Origin: JAAYEA01 sp012689325
GTDB lineage: Bacteria > Chloroflexota > Anaerolineae > JAAYEA01
NCBI GenBank assembly: GCA_036841525.1
Contig: DAITVZ010000101.1
Coordinates: 1 to 11,717, forward strand
DNA length: 11,717 bases
Direction: 5' to 3'
The notes below the pieces were generated by a model. It was not told the origin of the DNA and searched no databases. It was given only the letters and a program-made list of their open reading frames with translations. Positions 1 to 7,126 of this stretch are shown in pieces. Both the position numbers and the translations under genes were made by a program. Within the stretch, counting starts at the first letter, position 1. Each line of letters begins with the position of its first letter.

Positions 1-1
1 C

Positions 2-1426
2 CATCCCACCGCGGAGCACACCACCGTGGACATGGGCTCTATTCTGCTTGGAACGAGCACCGCGCGCTATCGCATCTATGATGGCATGAGGGCGCTGGAT
101 TACCTAGAGAGCCGGCCCGAGATCGATGCGACGCGCCTGGGCTGCACGGGCTGCTCCGGCGGCGGCACGCTGACCAGTTATCTGATGGCGCTGGACCCGC
201 GCGTGGCTTGTGCAGCGCCCGTCTGCTTTCTCACCTCGCTGCGCCGCCTGCTGGAGACTCTGGGCCCGCAAGACGGGGAGCAAAACATCCACCGCGATGT
301 GATGGATGGGTTGGACCACGCGGATTTCATCATTATGCGCGCCCCCAAGCCCACGCTGCTGGGCGTGGCAACACGAGACTTTTTCGACATAGAGGGAGCG
401 TGGGATACCTTCCGCCAGGCCAAGCGGATCTACGGAAGGCTGGGGTTCCCCGAGCGGGTCGAGTTGGCGGAGGCCGATGAGCAGCATGGCTACACAGCGC
501 CGCTGCGGGTGGCGGTAGCGCGCTGGATGCGGCGCTGGCTGTTAGGGGTGGACGAGCCCATCACTGAGACGGACGTGCCCGTGCGCGCCCCTAAAGAGCT
601 TTGGTGCACTCCGCAAGGGCAGGTCATGCTGTTGGAGGGCGAGCGTTCGGTGTACCAGATCAACGCGGCGCTGGGCCACGAGATGGAAGAGGCGCGCGCG
701 GCAGGCTGGGCGGCCCAGTCGCCCGACCAGCGGCGAGCCGTCGTGCGCGAGGCGGCGGGCATTCGCCCCCTGGCCGAGCTCTCGCCAGTGACCGCGCAGC
801 GCCTGGCGGTGACGCCGCTCGGCGCGGGGCGCGTGGAGACGTGGCTTCTCTCCCCCGAGCCGGGCATCTGGCTGAGCGCGCTCTTGTTCGCGCCCGCGAC
901 GGACGGAGGCGAGGCCTGCCTGTATCTCCACGGCGGGGGCAAAGAGGCCGACGCCGGGGAGAACGGGCCCATCGCGGCACGGGTGGCCGCCGGGCAGACG
1001 GTTCTGGCGCTGGAGCTGCGCGGGCAGGGGGATGAGGCGCTGGGCAAGCTGCACAAGAACTGGCTCCTGGCCTATCGCCTGGGCCGCTCCTACGTCGGCA
1101 TGCGCGCCGAGGATATCCTGGCTTGCGCCCACTGGCTGGCCGCCCAGGGCGCGCCGGACAGGCCAAAAGCAGTTCATCTGGTGGCCGTGGGGGAGCCGGG
1201 GCCCGCAGCGTTGCACGCCGCGGCGCTTGAGCCAGAAGCATGGGCCAGTGTGACGCTTCGGCACAGCCTGGCGGCGTGGGCCGATCTCTTGCCCGCTGCT
1301 GACGCCTGCCTGGCGAACATGGTGAACCTGATCCATGGGGCGCTACGGGTGTATGACCTGCCCGACCTGACTGCGCTGGTGGGGGAGAAGCTCAAGATCA
1401 TCGATCCGGCGGGTGTCTGCCCGTAG
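2..1426 (+). CDS. Alpha/beta hydrolase, acetyl xylan esterase-like, two domains (5' partial)
   Basis: The frame is open to the left edge, so the true start lies outside the window. The GTG at 26 is only an internal candidate, and residues here are counted from it. The N-terminal part is an alpha/beta-hydrolase catalytic domain with a GCSGG nucleophile elbow (Ser44), an acidic residue in RDFFD (Asp118 or Asp121) and a His in EQHGY (His154), in the usual Ser-Asp-His order. This resembles esterases of the acetyl xylan esterase/dienelactone hydrolase group, which remove acyl groups from carbohydrates or small esters. From about residue 180 there is a linker and then a second hydrolase-like fold, with an LYLHGGG strand-turn near 299-305. 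At its elbow, however, the sequence is VGEPG, with Glu390 where Ser is expected, so the second domain looks catalytically dead. The stop overlaps the Shine-Dalgarno of the oxidoreductase gene that follows, which implies one operon. The fold is confident; the substrate is unknown. Confidence 0.8.
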   Translation, partial: HPTAEHTTVDMGSILLGTSTARYRIYDGMRALDYLESRPEIDATRLGCTGCSGGGTLTSYLMALDPRVACAAPVCFLTSLRRLLETLGPQDGEQNIHRDVMDGLDHADFIIMRAPKPTLLGVATRDFFDIEGAWDTFRQAKRIYGRLGFPERVELAEADEQHGYTAPLRVAVARWMRRWLLGVDEPITETDVPVRAPKELWCTPQGQVMLLEGERSVYQINAALGHEMEEARAAGWAAQSPDQRRAVVREAAGIRPLAELSPVTAQRLAVTPLGAGRVETWLLSPEPGIWLSALLFAPATDGGEACLYLHGGGKEADAGENGPIAARVAAGQTVLALELRGQGDEALGKLHKNWLLAYRLGRSYVGMRAEDILACAHWLAAQGAPDRPKAVHLVAVGEPGPAALHAAALEPEAWASVTLRHSLAAWADLLPAADACLANMVNLIHGALRVYDLPDLTALVGEKLKIIDPAGVCP

Positions 1427-1430
1427 GAGG
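1424..1430 (+). promoter_or_regulatory. Ribosome binding site overlapping the hydrolase stop codon
   Basis: TAGGAGG includes the TAG stop of the upstream hydrolase and sits 7 nt before the ATG at 1438. It is a strong Shine-Dalgarno. The arrangement suggests that translation of the oxidoreductase is coupled to that of the hydrolase. Confidence 0.75.
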
Positions 1431-1437
1431 CGTAGCC

Positions 1438-2379
1438 ATGTTGAGACTGGCTGTGCTGGGCGCGGGAAACCATAGCCGCGCCAACCATCTGCCGGCGCTG
1501 TCGCGTTATGTGTCCGAGCATCCCGGCGCCATCGAGCTGGCGGCGCTCTGCGACCTGGACCGCGCGCTGGCGGAGCGGATGGCCGCGGCGCACGGCTTTG
1601 CCCGCGTGTATACGGACCTGGGCCAGATGCTGGCCGAGGAGCGGTTGGATGGCCTGTTTGCCGTGACGCCGATCCCGGCGACGGCGCAGGTTGCGGTGCA
1701 GGCGATGGAGGCAGGCTTGCCGCTGCTGGTGGAAAAGCCGCTGGGCGGGAGCATGGCCGACGCGGACCGGATCATGGAGGCGGCGGAGCGGACCAAGGCC
1801 ACGGTGATGGTCAGCGTCAACCGGCGCTTTAGCCCCGCGCTGCGGGCGGGGCTGGCGTGGTGGGGCGACGCCCCCGCCGAGTTCATCCGCGCCTCGATGT
1901 GGCGCACCCGCCGTCGCGAGCCCGAGTTCGTCACGGGCACGGGGATCCACCCGGTGGACGCGATCCGCCACATCGCCGGCGAGGTGAGCGACGTCGAGAT
2001 GGAAGCGCGCCGGGTGGACGGGGTGTGGTGGTACTATATCCGGCTGCAATTCCAGAGCGGGGCGCGGGGGTTGGTGGAGCTGATGCCCACGGCGGGGCTG
2101 CGCCACGAGTCCTACGAGATCTTTGGCGCGGAGCGGCGGCTGCTGGTGGAGGAAGCCGAGTACGCCTCGGGGGTGGCCCGCGGCTGGGAAGGGGGCAACC
2201 TGCTCCTGGACACGGACCCCGCGGCCGGGCAGCCCGCCTATGTGCGCAATGGCGCCTACGCGGAGGCGTGCGAGTTCATCGCGGCGTTGCAGGAGGGCCG
2301 GCAGCCCTACCCGTCGCTGGTCGAGGTGTACCCCTCCATGGAGCTGGTGCATGGTGTGTATGCGCGGATCGCGGCGTGA
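1438..2379 (+). CDS. Gfo/Idh/MocA family NAD(P)-dependent oxidoreductase
   Basis: This 313-aa protein has a Rossmann N-terminus with GAGNHS (8-13) for dinucleotide binding, an acidic residue after the second strand (CDLD, 38-41), and the family signature EKPLG (99-103) with the conserved Lys100. The C-terminal half is the alpha/beta substrate domain. It contains GIHPVD (169-174), where His171 and Asp174 match the usual substrate-contacting G-x-H-x-x-D motif. Members oxidise or reduce hydroxyl groups of sugars, inositols and sugar acids with NAD(P). The length is slightly short for the family (usually 330-390 aa), but the protein appears complete. The ATG at 1438 is supported by the strong ribosome binding site 7 nt upstream. 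With the upstream esterase it suggests stepwise processing of a carbohydrate-like compound. The exact substrate cannot be read from the sequence. Confidence 0.9.
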   Translation: MLRLAVLGAGNHSRANHLPALSRYVSEHPGAIELAALCDLDRALAERMAAAHGFARVYTDLGQMLAEERLDGLFAVTPIPATAQVAVQAMEAGLPLLVEKPLGGSMADADRIMEAAERTKATVMVSVNRRFSPALRAGLAWWGDAPAEFIRASMWRTRRREPEFVTGTGIHPVDAIRHIAGEVSDVEMEARRVDGVWWYYIRLQFQSGARGLVELMPTAGLRHESYEIFGAERRLLVEEAEYASGVARGWEGGNLLLDTDPAAGQPAYVRNGAYAEACEFIAALQEGRQPYPSLVEVYPSMELVHGVYARIAA

Positions 2380-2389
2380 CGGGGGCAGG

Positions 2390-2417
2390 CCTGAAACCGA
2401 AGGCCGAAGGTCGAAAG
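2390..2417. repeat. Degenerate tandem heptamer repeat, four units
   Basis: Four consecutive 7-nt units occur between the oxidoreductase and phosphoesterase genes: CCTGAAA, CCGAAGG, CCGAAGG and TCGAAAG. The middle two are identical. The rest of the 84-nt gap (2380-2463) shows no convincing promoter or hairpin terminator. Its function is unknown, and it may be a fragment of a dispersed intergenic repeat. Confidence 0.55.
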
Positions 2418-2463
2418 CCATGCGCTGGGTATCAGCGGTCTGTGGCGGAGATGGGCGAGGCGA

Positions 2464-3183
2464 ATGCGCATCGGGTATTTCACGGATCTGCACTATCGGG
2501 GCGCGGTGCCCGGCACCTCGCCCATCGCCAAACGGGAATGCCGGCGGGTGTTGGGCCTGCTGGAGACCTGCCTTGCTGACCTATCGCGGCGGGGCGTGGA
2601 CCTGCTGATCTGTACCGGCGACCTGGTCGATGACCCGGAGCACCCGGCGGCGCCGGAGGACTTGGCCGCGCTGCGCAAGGTCATCGAGGCGACGGGCCTG
2701 CCGTCCATCCTTCTGCCCGGCAACCACGACCCCGCGCCGGAGGCGTTCTATCGCGTCTTCGACCGGCCAACCGCAGTGATCCAAGCCGACGGCGGGCAGA
2801 TCGTCTCGTTCTGCGATGACGTGGTGGAAGAGGGGAGCCTCGCCTCGACCCGCGCGGACAGCGCGCTAGCCCAGATGCGCTCCTCGCTCGGCCAGCCGTC
2901 GCCCGGCTGGACGCTGGCCTTGCAGCATTACCTGATCTACCCCGACCGCAACGAGGGTTATCCGCACAACTATGCCAACGCCGCGGCGATCCGCGCCATC
3001 ATGGAGGCCTCGCCGCGGGCGCTGGTCTCGGTCAGTGGACATTTCCACCCCGGCTGCGAAGCGACACGACATAACGGGGTGACGTACTTGTGCGGCGGCG
3101 CCTTTTGCGAGGCCCCGCACCCCTACTATGTCATCGAGATCGAGACCGCGGGGGTCAGTATCCAGGCGTTCAGGCTGGGCTGA
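2464..3183 (+). CDS. Calcineurin-like metallophosphoesterase
   Basis: This 239-aa protein carries the full set of metallophosphoesterase motifs: D-x-H at the N-terminus (Asp8, His10), GDLVD (52-56, metal-bridging Asp53), GNHD (86-89), a histidine in LQHY (His155) and GHFH (192-195). These residues build the dinuclear metal site that hydrolyses phosphomono- or diesters. The compact size and the GHFH ending resemble class III cyclic-nucleotide phosphodiesterase (Icc/CpdA-like) or UDP-sugar/phospholipid-type enzymes. There is no signal peptide, so it should be cytoplasmic. The start is chosen because MRIGYFTDLH is the typical family N-terminus, although the ribosome binding site (GGCGAGG just upstream) is weak. 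The 3' end overlaps the convergent UroD-family gene by 14 bp. It could remove phosphate from a sugar phosphate made by the neighbouring genes, but the substrate is not determined. Confidence 0.88.
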   Translation: MRIGYFTDLHYRGAVPGTSPIAKRECRRVLGLLETCLADLSRRGVDLLICTGDLVDDPEHPAAPEDLAALRKVIEATGLPSILLPGNHDPAPEAFYRVFDRPTAVIQADGGQIVSFCDDVVEEGSLASTRADSALAQMRSSLGQPSPGWTLALQHYLIYPDRNEGYPHNYANAAAIRAIMEASPRALVSVSGHFHPGCEATRHNGVTYLCGGAFCEAPHPYYVIEIETAGVSIQAFRLG

Positions 3184-4279
3184 CCCCTAGCTCTTGCACC
3201 CACGCGGCGATGTTCTGCGGCGGGACGTCGTCTTGCATGTTGTGCCCCGGCGCCACCACATAGCCGCCCCCAGCGCCCATCACCCGGATTAGCTCGCGCA
3301 CGCCCCGGCGCACCTCGTCGGGCGTGGCGTGCCGAAGGAACTGCTGCACGTCCACGGCGCCCCAGAAGACCAGCCGGTCGCCGAAGCGAGCCTTGAGCGC
3401 CGCCGGGTCCATCCCCGCGGCAGAGGACTGGATGGGGTTGAGGATATCCACCCCGCAGGCGATGATCTGGTCCAGCAGGGCGACCACCGAGCCGCAGGTG
3501 TGGTGCCAGTAGTAGCAGCCCGCCAGCTCTTTGGTGCGGGCGATGCGCGCGCGGAAATAAGGCGCCACCAGCGTCTCGAAGGCCCTGGGCGAGAGGAGCG
3601 GCCCCTGCTGCATCCCAAAGTCGTCGCCGCTGGTGGTCAGGTCGATGTAGGGTCCTAACGCGGCGTAATACGGCTCGATGATGCGCATCTGCCAGTCAAA
3701 GACCATGTCGGAGAAGGCCCGCACAAAGTCGGTGTCGCCGGCCAGCCGCATGAGAAAGTCGTCATAGCCGCACATCCAGCAGCCGAGCTCCAGGACGCCA
3801 TAGACGGGGTGCTCGGCGATGACGACGTGGCGCCCCTCGCGGTGCAGCCGCCGCGCCTCGGCCTGCCACTGGGCCAGCAGCGCCTCGTCGATGCGGGGCT
3901 CCGGCCAGGGGAAGCTGCGCAGGTCCTCGACCGTGGCGCCGCGCAGGGGGTTGCGCGAGATCTCTTCATACTGGCCCAGCCAGGTGCGCTCGATGCCCCA
4001 GGCGTCCACGCGGACAGTGGGGGAGACCTGCCGTGTGTGGGGGCTGGGCGGACGCACGATGTGGCCCACGCCGCGAAAGTCGGTCCCCGCCCAGCGCAGG
4101 ATCCGCTCGTCCACGCCCGAGTTGGTCAGCTCGGGCTCGTCGGTGAAGCCGAGGTACTCGCGCAGCTTGGCCTGGCACCCCGCGCTCATGGAGGTGAGCG
4201 TGGTCGCGCCGATGTCGATGGGCGGGCGATCGGCGATCTGGTGGGCCATGGTCCGGCGGAAACGTTCGCGGCTGTTCAA
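3170..4279 (-). CDS. Uroporphyrinogen decarboxylase family protein (MtaA/methyltransferase-like branch)
   Basis: This protein is 369 aa from a TTG start. The N-terminal LNSRERF...DRPPIDIG block (1-24) is the typical opening of the UroD/COG0407 superfamily, which is why the TTG is preferred over the ATG at 4249 that would remove ten conserved residues. The fold is a TIM barrel. Near the C-terminus are HHTCGS (259-264), GVDILNPIQ (276-284) and APGHNMQ (343-349). In the corrinoid methyltransferases MtaA/MtbA, zinc is held by His-x-Cys plus a later Cys in a PGCG-type loop. Here His260 and Cys262 are kept and the late position appears to be His346. Heme synthesis is unlikely given this branch and the absence of heme genes. 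The TTG overlaps the upstream stop (TTGA), so translation is probably coupled. It is the last gene of the dhaK operon. The family is sure; the reaction is inferred only. Confidence 0.85.
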   Translation of the reverse strand: MNSRERFRRTMAHQIADRPPIDIGATTLTSMSAGCQAKLREYLGFTDEPELTNSGVDERILRWAGTDFRGVGHIVRPPSPHTRQVSPTVRVDAWGIERTWLGQYEEISRNPLRGATVEDLRSFPWPEPRIDEALLAQWQAEARRLHREGRHVVIAEHPVYGVLELGCWMCGYDDFLMRLAGDTDFVRAFSDMVFDWQMRIIEPYYAALGPYIDLTTSGDDFGMQQGPLLSPRAFETLVAPYFRARIARTKELAGCYYWHHTCGSVVALLDQIIACGVDILNPIQSSAAGMDPAALKARFGDRLVFWGAVDVQQFLRHATPDEVRRGVRELIRVMGAGGGYVVAPGHNMQDDVPPQNIAAWVQELGVSPA

Positions 4280-5442
4280 GCGGCTCCTTGTCCTTTCAGG
4301 ATGCCCTTCGCGCCCACGCCATCCAGCGCGGCGGGCAGGTCGTGGCGCGCCAGCGGGTCGATGGCGGCCCAGTAGCGCAGGGTGTTGAGCGCAAAGGCGG
4401 CGCCATTGACCAGACAGGCTCGCCCGTGGCCCTCGGCTGCCGGGTCCGCGGGTAGGGTCCCCGGCGCGTAGACGAAGCCGCCGGGGGCGACGTAGAGCCG
4501 CGCGAAGAGCCCCGCTACGCAGCGGCGGCAAGCGCCGAGCGCCTCGTCGCGCAGGCAGCCGGTTTGGAGGTGATACTCGGCCAGCAGCTCAATGGCGTCC
4601 ATGTTGGCGCACATGCTGCCATCGTGAAAGAGCCCGTCGGGGCGCTGGAGGGCCAGCGTGCTGCGCATGACCGCCAGCGCGGCGTCGGGCGGCTCGCGCA
4701 GCCCGAGGTCCATCCAGGTGTGCAGGATGTTATTGCGGTGGCCGCGCATGGCCCAGCCCAGGTCGCCCGATTTGGGGATGCCGATATAGCCCGTGGCCGG
4801 GTCGCGGTGGGCGGCCAGAAAGCCCAGGATGCGGAGGAGATGCTCGTCCAGCGCGGGGCCGGCGAGCATGCGGTAGAGCCGCAGGTACTGGACGATCTCT
4901 TTGACGCCGGCGCGGGGGTCATGGTCCCAGCAGCGCTGCATCCAGCCTTCCAGCTCGGCGTCGCTCTGCGGCGCCCAGGGAAAGTGGCGCCGCATCGCCA
5001 GCCCCGTCACCTGCGGGCGGGCCGGGGCGCCCATGATCTGCAAGCCCATGCGCATGACGCTATCGTTGTGGAAGCGCCACGCGCCGATGCGCCCAACCTC
5101 CTGGGTGTTGTCGTCGCGGTAGATCATGAGGTCGGGATCGTAGTAGGCGTCGATCCTGTCCAGCAATCCGGGCCGGTCGCGCACCGCGGCGATGCGATCC
5201 TCCGCCCCCAGATGTTGCAGGCAGACCAGCGCCCAGGTGAGGGTCTCCATGGTGTGCGGACCGCCGGGGTCGGGGTTCTCGCGGAAGGGCCACGGGGCGG
5301 CGGAGTCGTGGCAGGCGTCCAGCAGCGCCAGGATGCGCGCGCTGAGCCGGGCGTCCTGGCTGGGCAGCGCCGGGCTGGCGGCCAGCGTCCAGGCGATCAG
5401 GCCGCCGGGCGGGACGGTGAGGGTGATATCCAGGCTCGGCAT
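4276..5442 (-). CDS. Hypothetical protein, possible alpha/alpha-toroid fold
   Basis: I do not recognise this 388-aa protein. It has no signal peptide or membrane segment. It is rich in helix-forming stretches spaced 40-60 residues apart, with repeated aromatic/glycine turns. One of them is a QRPDGLFHDGS segment that recalls the Q-x-x-x-G-x-F/W turns of (alpha/alpha)6-barrel proteins such as terpene cyclases or six-hairpin glycosidases. A Trp/His-rich middle (FPWAPQSDAELEGW; WDHDP) and NNILHTWMDLG could line a pocket. The ATG is chosen because it overlaps the dhaL stop (TAATG) and has GGAGG upstream. The stop in turn overlaps the UroD-family start. It is therefore almost certainly co-translated with a ketose kinase and a UroD-like protein. 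A glycoside- or sugar-modifying role would fit the context, but this is a guess from the fold impression. Confidence 0.75.
   Translation of the reverse strand: MPSLDITLTVPPGGLIAWTLAASPALPSQDARLSARILALLDACHDSAAPWPFRENPDPGGPHTMETLTWALVCLQHLGAEDRIAAVRDRPGLLDRIDAYYDPDLMIYRDDNTQEVGRIGAWRFHNDSVMRMGLQIMGAPARPQVTGLAMRRHFPWAPQSDAELEGWMQRCWDHDPRAGVKEIVQYLRLYRMLAGPALDEHLLRILGFLAAHRDPATGYIGIPKSGDLGWAMRGHRNNILHTWMDLGLREPPDAALAVMRSTLALQRPDGLFHDGSMCANMDAIELLAEYHLQTGCLRDEALGACRRCVAGLFARLYVAPGGFVYAPGTLPADPAAEGHGRACLVNGAAFALNTLRYWAAIDPLARHDLPAALDGVGAKGILKGQGAA
4284..4289 (-). promoter_or_regulatory. Ribosome binding site supporting the TTG start
   Basis: On the - strand AAGGAG lies 4 nt before the TTG at 4279, within the last codons of the upstream gene. 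It supports the TTG start of the UroD-family gene. The alternative ATG at 4249 has no comparable site. Confidence 0.6.
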
Positions 5443-6047
5443 TACCTCAGCGCCTCCACCACCCGCTTGAACGCCACCATGCCGGGGTCGTCCAGGCCGA
5501 TGCTCTTGTCCCCAAAGATGCGCGCGCGGCCCTGCTTGGCGGGCTGGTCGCGGAAGCGCTCCAGCGCCCCCGCCACCGCGTCGTCCACGGCGACGGCCAG
5601 CGCGGCGGGGTCGTCCAGGCCGGCGGCCGCCGCGCGCGCGGCTTCCAGCGCGTCCAGCACGGTCTTGTCGCCCAGGTTGCCGCGGCCGCGCTTCATCATC
5701 CCCTCCAGCGCCGCGCCCAGCAGGTCGGCGATCTCGGAGGTGGGGATCTCGGCGCGCCCCTTGGCCAGCTTGGCCGCGCTCATGAGCCCCGTGGCCAGCA
5801 GCGTGCCATAGGTGGAGCCGGAGACCTTGGTAAAGACCTGGGCGCACTGCAGGAAGGCCATCCCCACGTCGTCGGGGAGCTTGGGCGCGGCCTCCACCAG
5901 GCCGCGCGCGCCCCGCACCATGGTCACGCCCAAGTCGCCATCGCCCAGCGCGCCGTCCAGCCGGTTCAACTCGTCGGCGCACGCCTCCAGATGGGCGGCG
6001 ATGCGGGCGATGGCCGCCCGCAGGGATGCGGTGGTAAAGGTCGCCAT
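5442..6047 (-). CDS. dhaL: Dihydroxyacetone kinase subunit DhaL-like (ADP/ATP-binding)
   Basis: This 201-aa all-helical protein has the normal size of DhaL, the subunit that binds nucleotide and passes phosphate to the substrate held on DhaK. The Mg-nucleotide site motif is at residues 31-40: LD(31)...GDGD with Asp31, Asp36 and Asp38, matching the three Mg-binding aspartates of the family. Later glycine-rich loops (GSTYGT, GRGNLGDKT, FGDKSIGLDDPG) are also typical. One deviation is the residue after the last Asp, Leu39, where the common form is GD-x-DHG. The ATG lies 1 nt after the dhaK stop, with CCCTCC on the + strand (GGAGGG on the coding strand) 6 nt upstream. No DhaM (PTS phosphotransfer) gene is in the window, so the phosphate source, ATP or phosphoenolpyruvate via PTS, is open. 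The substrate may be dihydroxyacetone or another ketose such as erythrulose. Confidence 0.88.
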   Translation of the reverse strand: MATFTTASLRAAIARIAAHLEACADELNRLDGALGDGDLGVTMVRGARGLVEAAPKLPDDVGMAFLQCAQVFTKVSGSTYGTLLATGLMSAAKLAKGRAEIPTSEIADLLGAALEGMMKRGRGNLGDKTVLDALEAARAAAAGLDDPAALAVAVDDAVAGALERFRDQPAKQGRARIFGDKSIGLDDPGMVAFKRVVEALR

Positions 6048-6048
6048 G

Positions 6049-7047
6049 CTAGACCCTCCAGAAGGCGCACTCGGCGGGGGCCTGCAGCAGCGCCTCCAGC
6101 TCGGCGTCCAGCTTGCAGACGGTTAGCGAGAGCCCGGCCATCTCCATGGAGGTGGCGTAGCGCCCTACCAGCGGCATGACGATGGTCACGCCCAGCTTGG
6201 CCAGCTCGCGGGCGATGTAGCGGTAGACGATGTAGAGCTCTTCCGGCGGGGTGGCGCCGAGGCTGTTCACCAGCACCGTGACGCGGTCGCCCTGTCCCAG
6301 CGGCATATCCTTCAGGATGCGCTCGAGCATCTCGGCGGCGATGACGTCGGCGGGGCGGATGGGGCCGCGCCAGACGCCCGGCTCGCCGTGGATGCCCATG
6401 CCGAACTCCATCTCGTCCTCGCCGATCTCAAAAGTAGGGTGCCCCGCGGCGGGGACGGTGCAAGGGGTGAGGGCCACGCCGATGGAGCGACAGGCGTCGC
6501 AGGCCTTTTGTGCCACGCGGGCCACCTCGTCCAGGTCGGCCATCTGCGCCGCCTTGGCCCCGGCCATCTTGAAGGCGTAAACCATGCCCGCCACGCCGCG
6601 GCGCTTTTCGCGCTCCGCGGGCCCGGCGGAGGCCACGTCGTCGGCCACCAGCACGGTCTTGGTGGGGATGTCCTCCAGGCCGGCCATCTCGCAGGCCATG
6701 TCAAAGTTCATCACGTCGCCGCCATAGTTGCCAAAGAGGCAGAGCACGCCAGCGCCGCCATTGGCCTGGCGGATCGCCTCCACCATCTGCTCCACGTTGG
6801 GCGAGGAAAAGACGTCGCCGATGGCGCAGGCGTCCAGCAGCCCCTGGCCCACGTAGCCGGTAAAGACGGGCAGGTGGCCCGACCCGCCGCCGGTGACGAT
6901 GCCGACCTTGCCGGGGGCCGCCCCGCCGGGGCGGGCGATGACGCGGCCATCCTCGCCGGCCTGGCGGTAGTGCTGGGGATGCGCGGCGCAGAGCCCCTCC
7001 AGCATCTCGTCCACGTAGGAGAACGGCTCATTCAGGATCTTCTTCAT
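6049..7047 (-). CDS. dhaK: Dihydroxyacetone kinase subunit DhaK-like (ketose-binding)
   Basis: This 332-aa protein is full length for DhaK, the subunit that binds the ketose covalently. The family active-site His, which forms a hemiaminal with the substrate carbonyl, sits in GIHGEPG (His220). The substrate loop GGGSGH (53-58) and the FGNYGGDVMNF segment with Asp111 match the other substrate-binding residues. The usual GSGHEP is GSGHLP here (Leu59), followed by VFTGYVG. This differs from classical dihydroxyacetone enzymes and may mean another short ketose is used. The ATG at 7047 has GGAGGAAAG upstream and begins the conserved MKKILN-type N-terminus. Longer readings run into the promoter and are rejected. 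It is the first gene of a four-gene operon driven by the promoter at 7127-7155. The family is very sure; the substrate is unsettled. Confidence 0.92.
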   Translation of the reverse strand: MKKILNEPFSYVDEMLEGLCAAHPQHYRQAGEDGRVIARPGGAAPGKVGIVTGGGSGHLPVFTGYVGQGLLDACAIGDVFSSPNVEQMVEAIRQANGGAGVLCLFGNYGGDVMNFDMACEMAGLEDIPTKTVLVADDVASAGPAEREKRRGVAGMVYAFKMAGAKAAQMADLDEVARVAQKACDACRSIGVALTPCTVPAAGHPTFEIGEDEMEFGMGIHGEPGVWRGPIRPADVIAAEMLERILKDMPLGQGDRVTVLVNSLGATPPEELYIVYRYIARELAKLGVTIVMPLVGRYATSMEMAGLSLTVCKLDAELEALLQAPAECAFWRV

Positions 7048-7064
7048 CGTGACTTTCCTCCGCT

Positions 7065-7084
7065 GATCTCTCGAGATCTCTCGG
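7065..7084. repeat. Tandem 10-bp direct repeat in the dhaK leader
   Basis: GATCTCTCGA is followed at once by GATCTCTCGG, two units differing only in the last base and spaced one helical turn apart. The junction also forms an inverted repeat (GATCTC-TC-GAGATC). It lies just upstream of the dhaK ribosome binding site and downstream of the predicted transcription start. It is a candidate operator or RNA structural element. Confidence 0.45.
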
Positions 7085-7098
7085 GTCTTCCTAGACCC
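7083..7098 (-). promoter_or_regulatory. Small hairpin in the dhaK 5' leader
   Basis: On the - strand GGGTCT-AGGA-AGACCC forms a perfect 6-bp stem with a 4-nt loop, about 20 nt into the predicted transcript. There is no U tract, so it is not a terminator. It might stabilise the mRNA or take part in leader regulation. Confidence 0.4.
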
Positions 7099-7126
7099 CA
7101 AAGGCCTTGTTCGTCTCGCTGAGGCT

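Noticed and set aside
1174..2493. Long open frame on the - strand across the oxidoreductase gene
   Set aside because: The composition is His/Arg/Pro/Gln-rich with no motif, and it spans a gene with strong Gfo/Idh/MocA signatures on the + strand.
4280..4531. N-terminal extension of the UroD-family protein
   Set aside because: The extension is Arg/Pro/Gly-rich, overlaps the end of the upstream gene, and comes before the conserved family N-terminus that begins at the TTG.
4564..5811. Long open frame on the + strand opposite the unknown protein and dhaL
   Set aside because: It crosses two well-supported, translationally coupled - strand genes and has no recognisable domain or good ribosome binding site.
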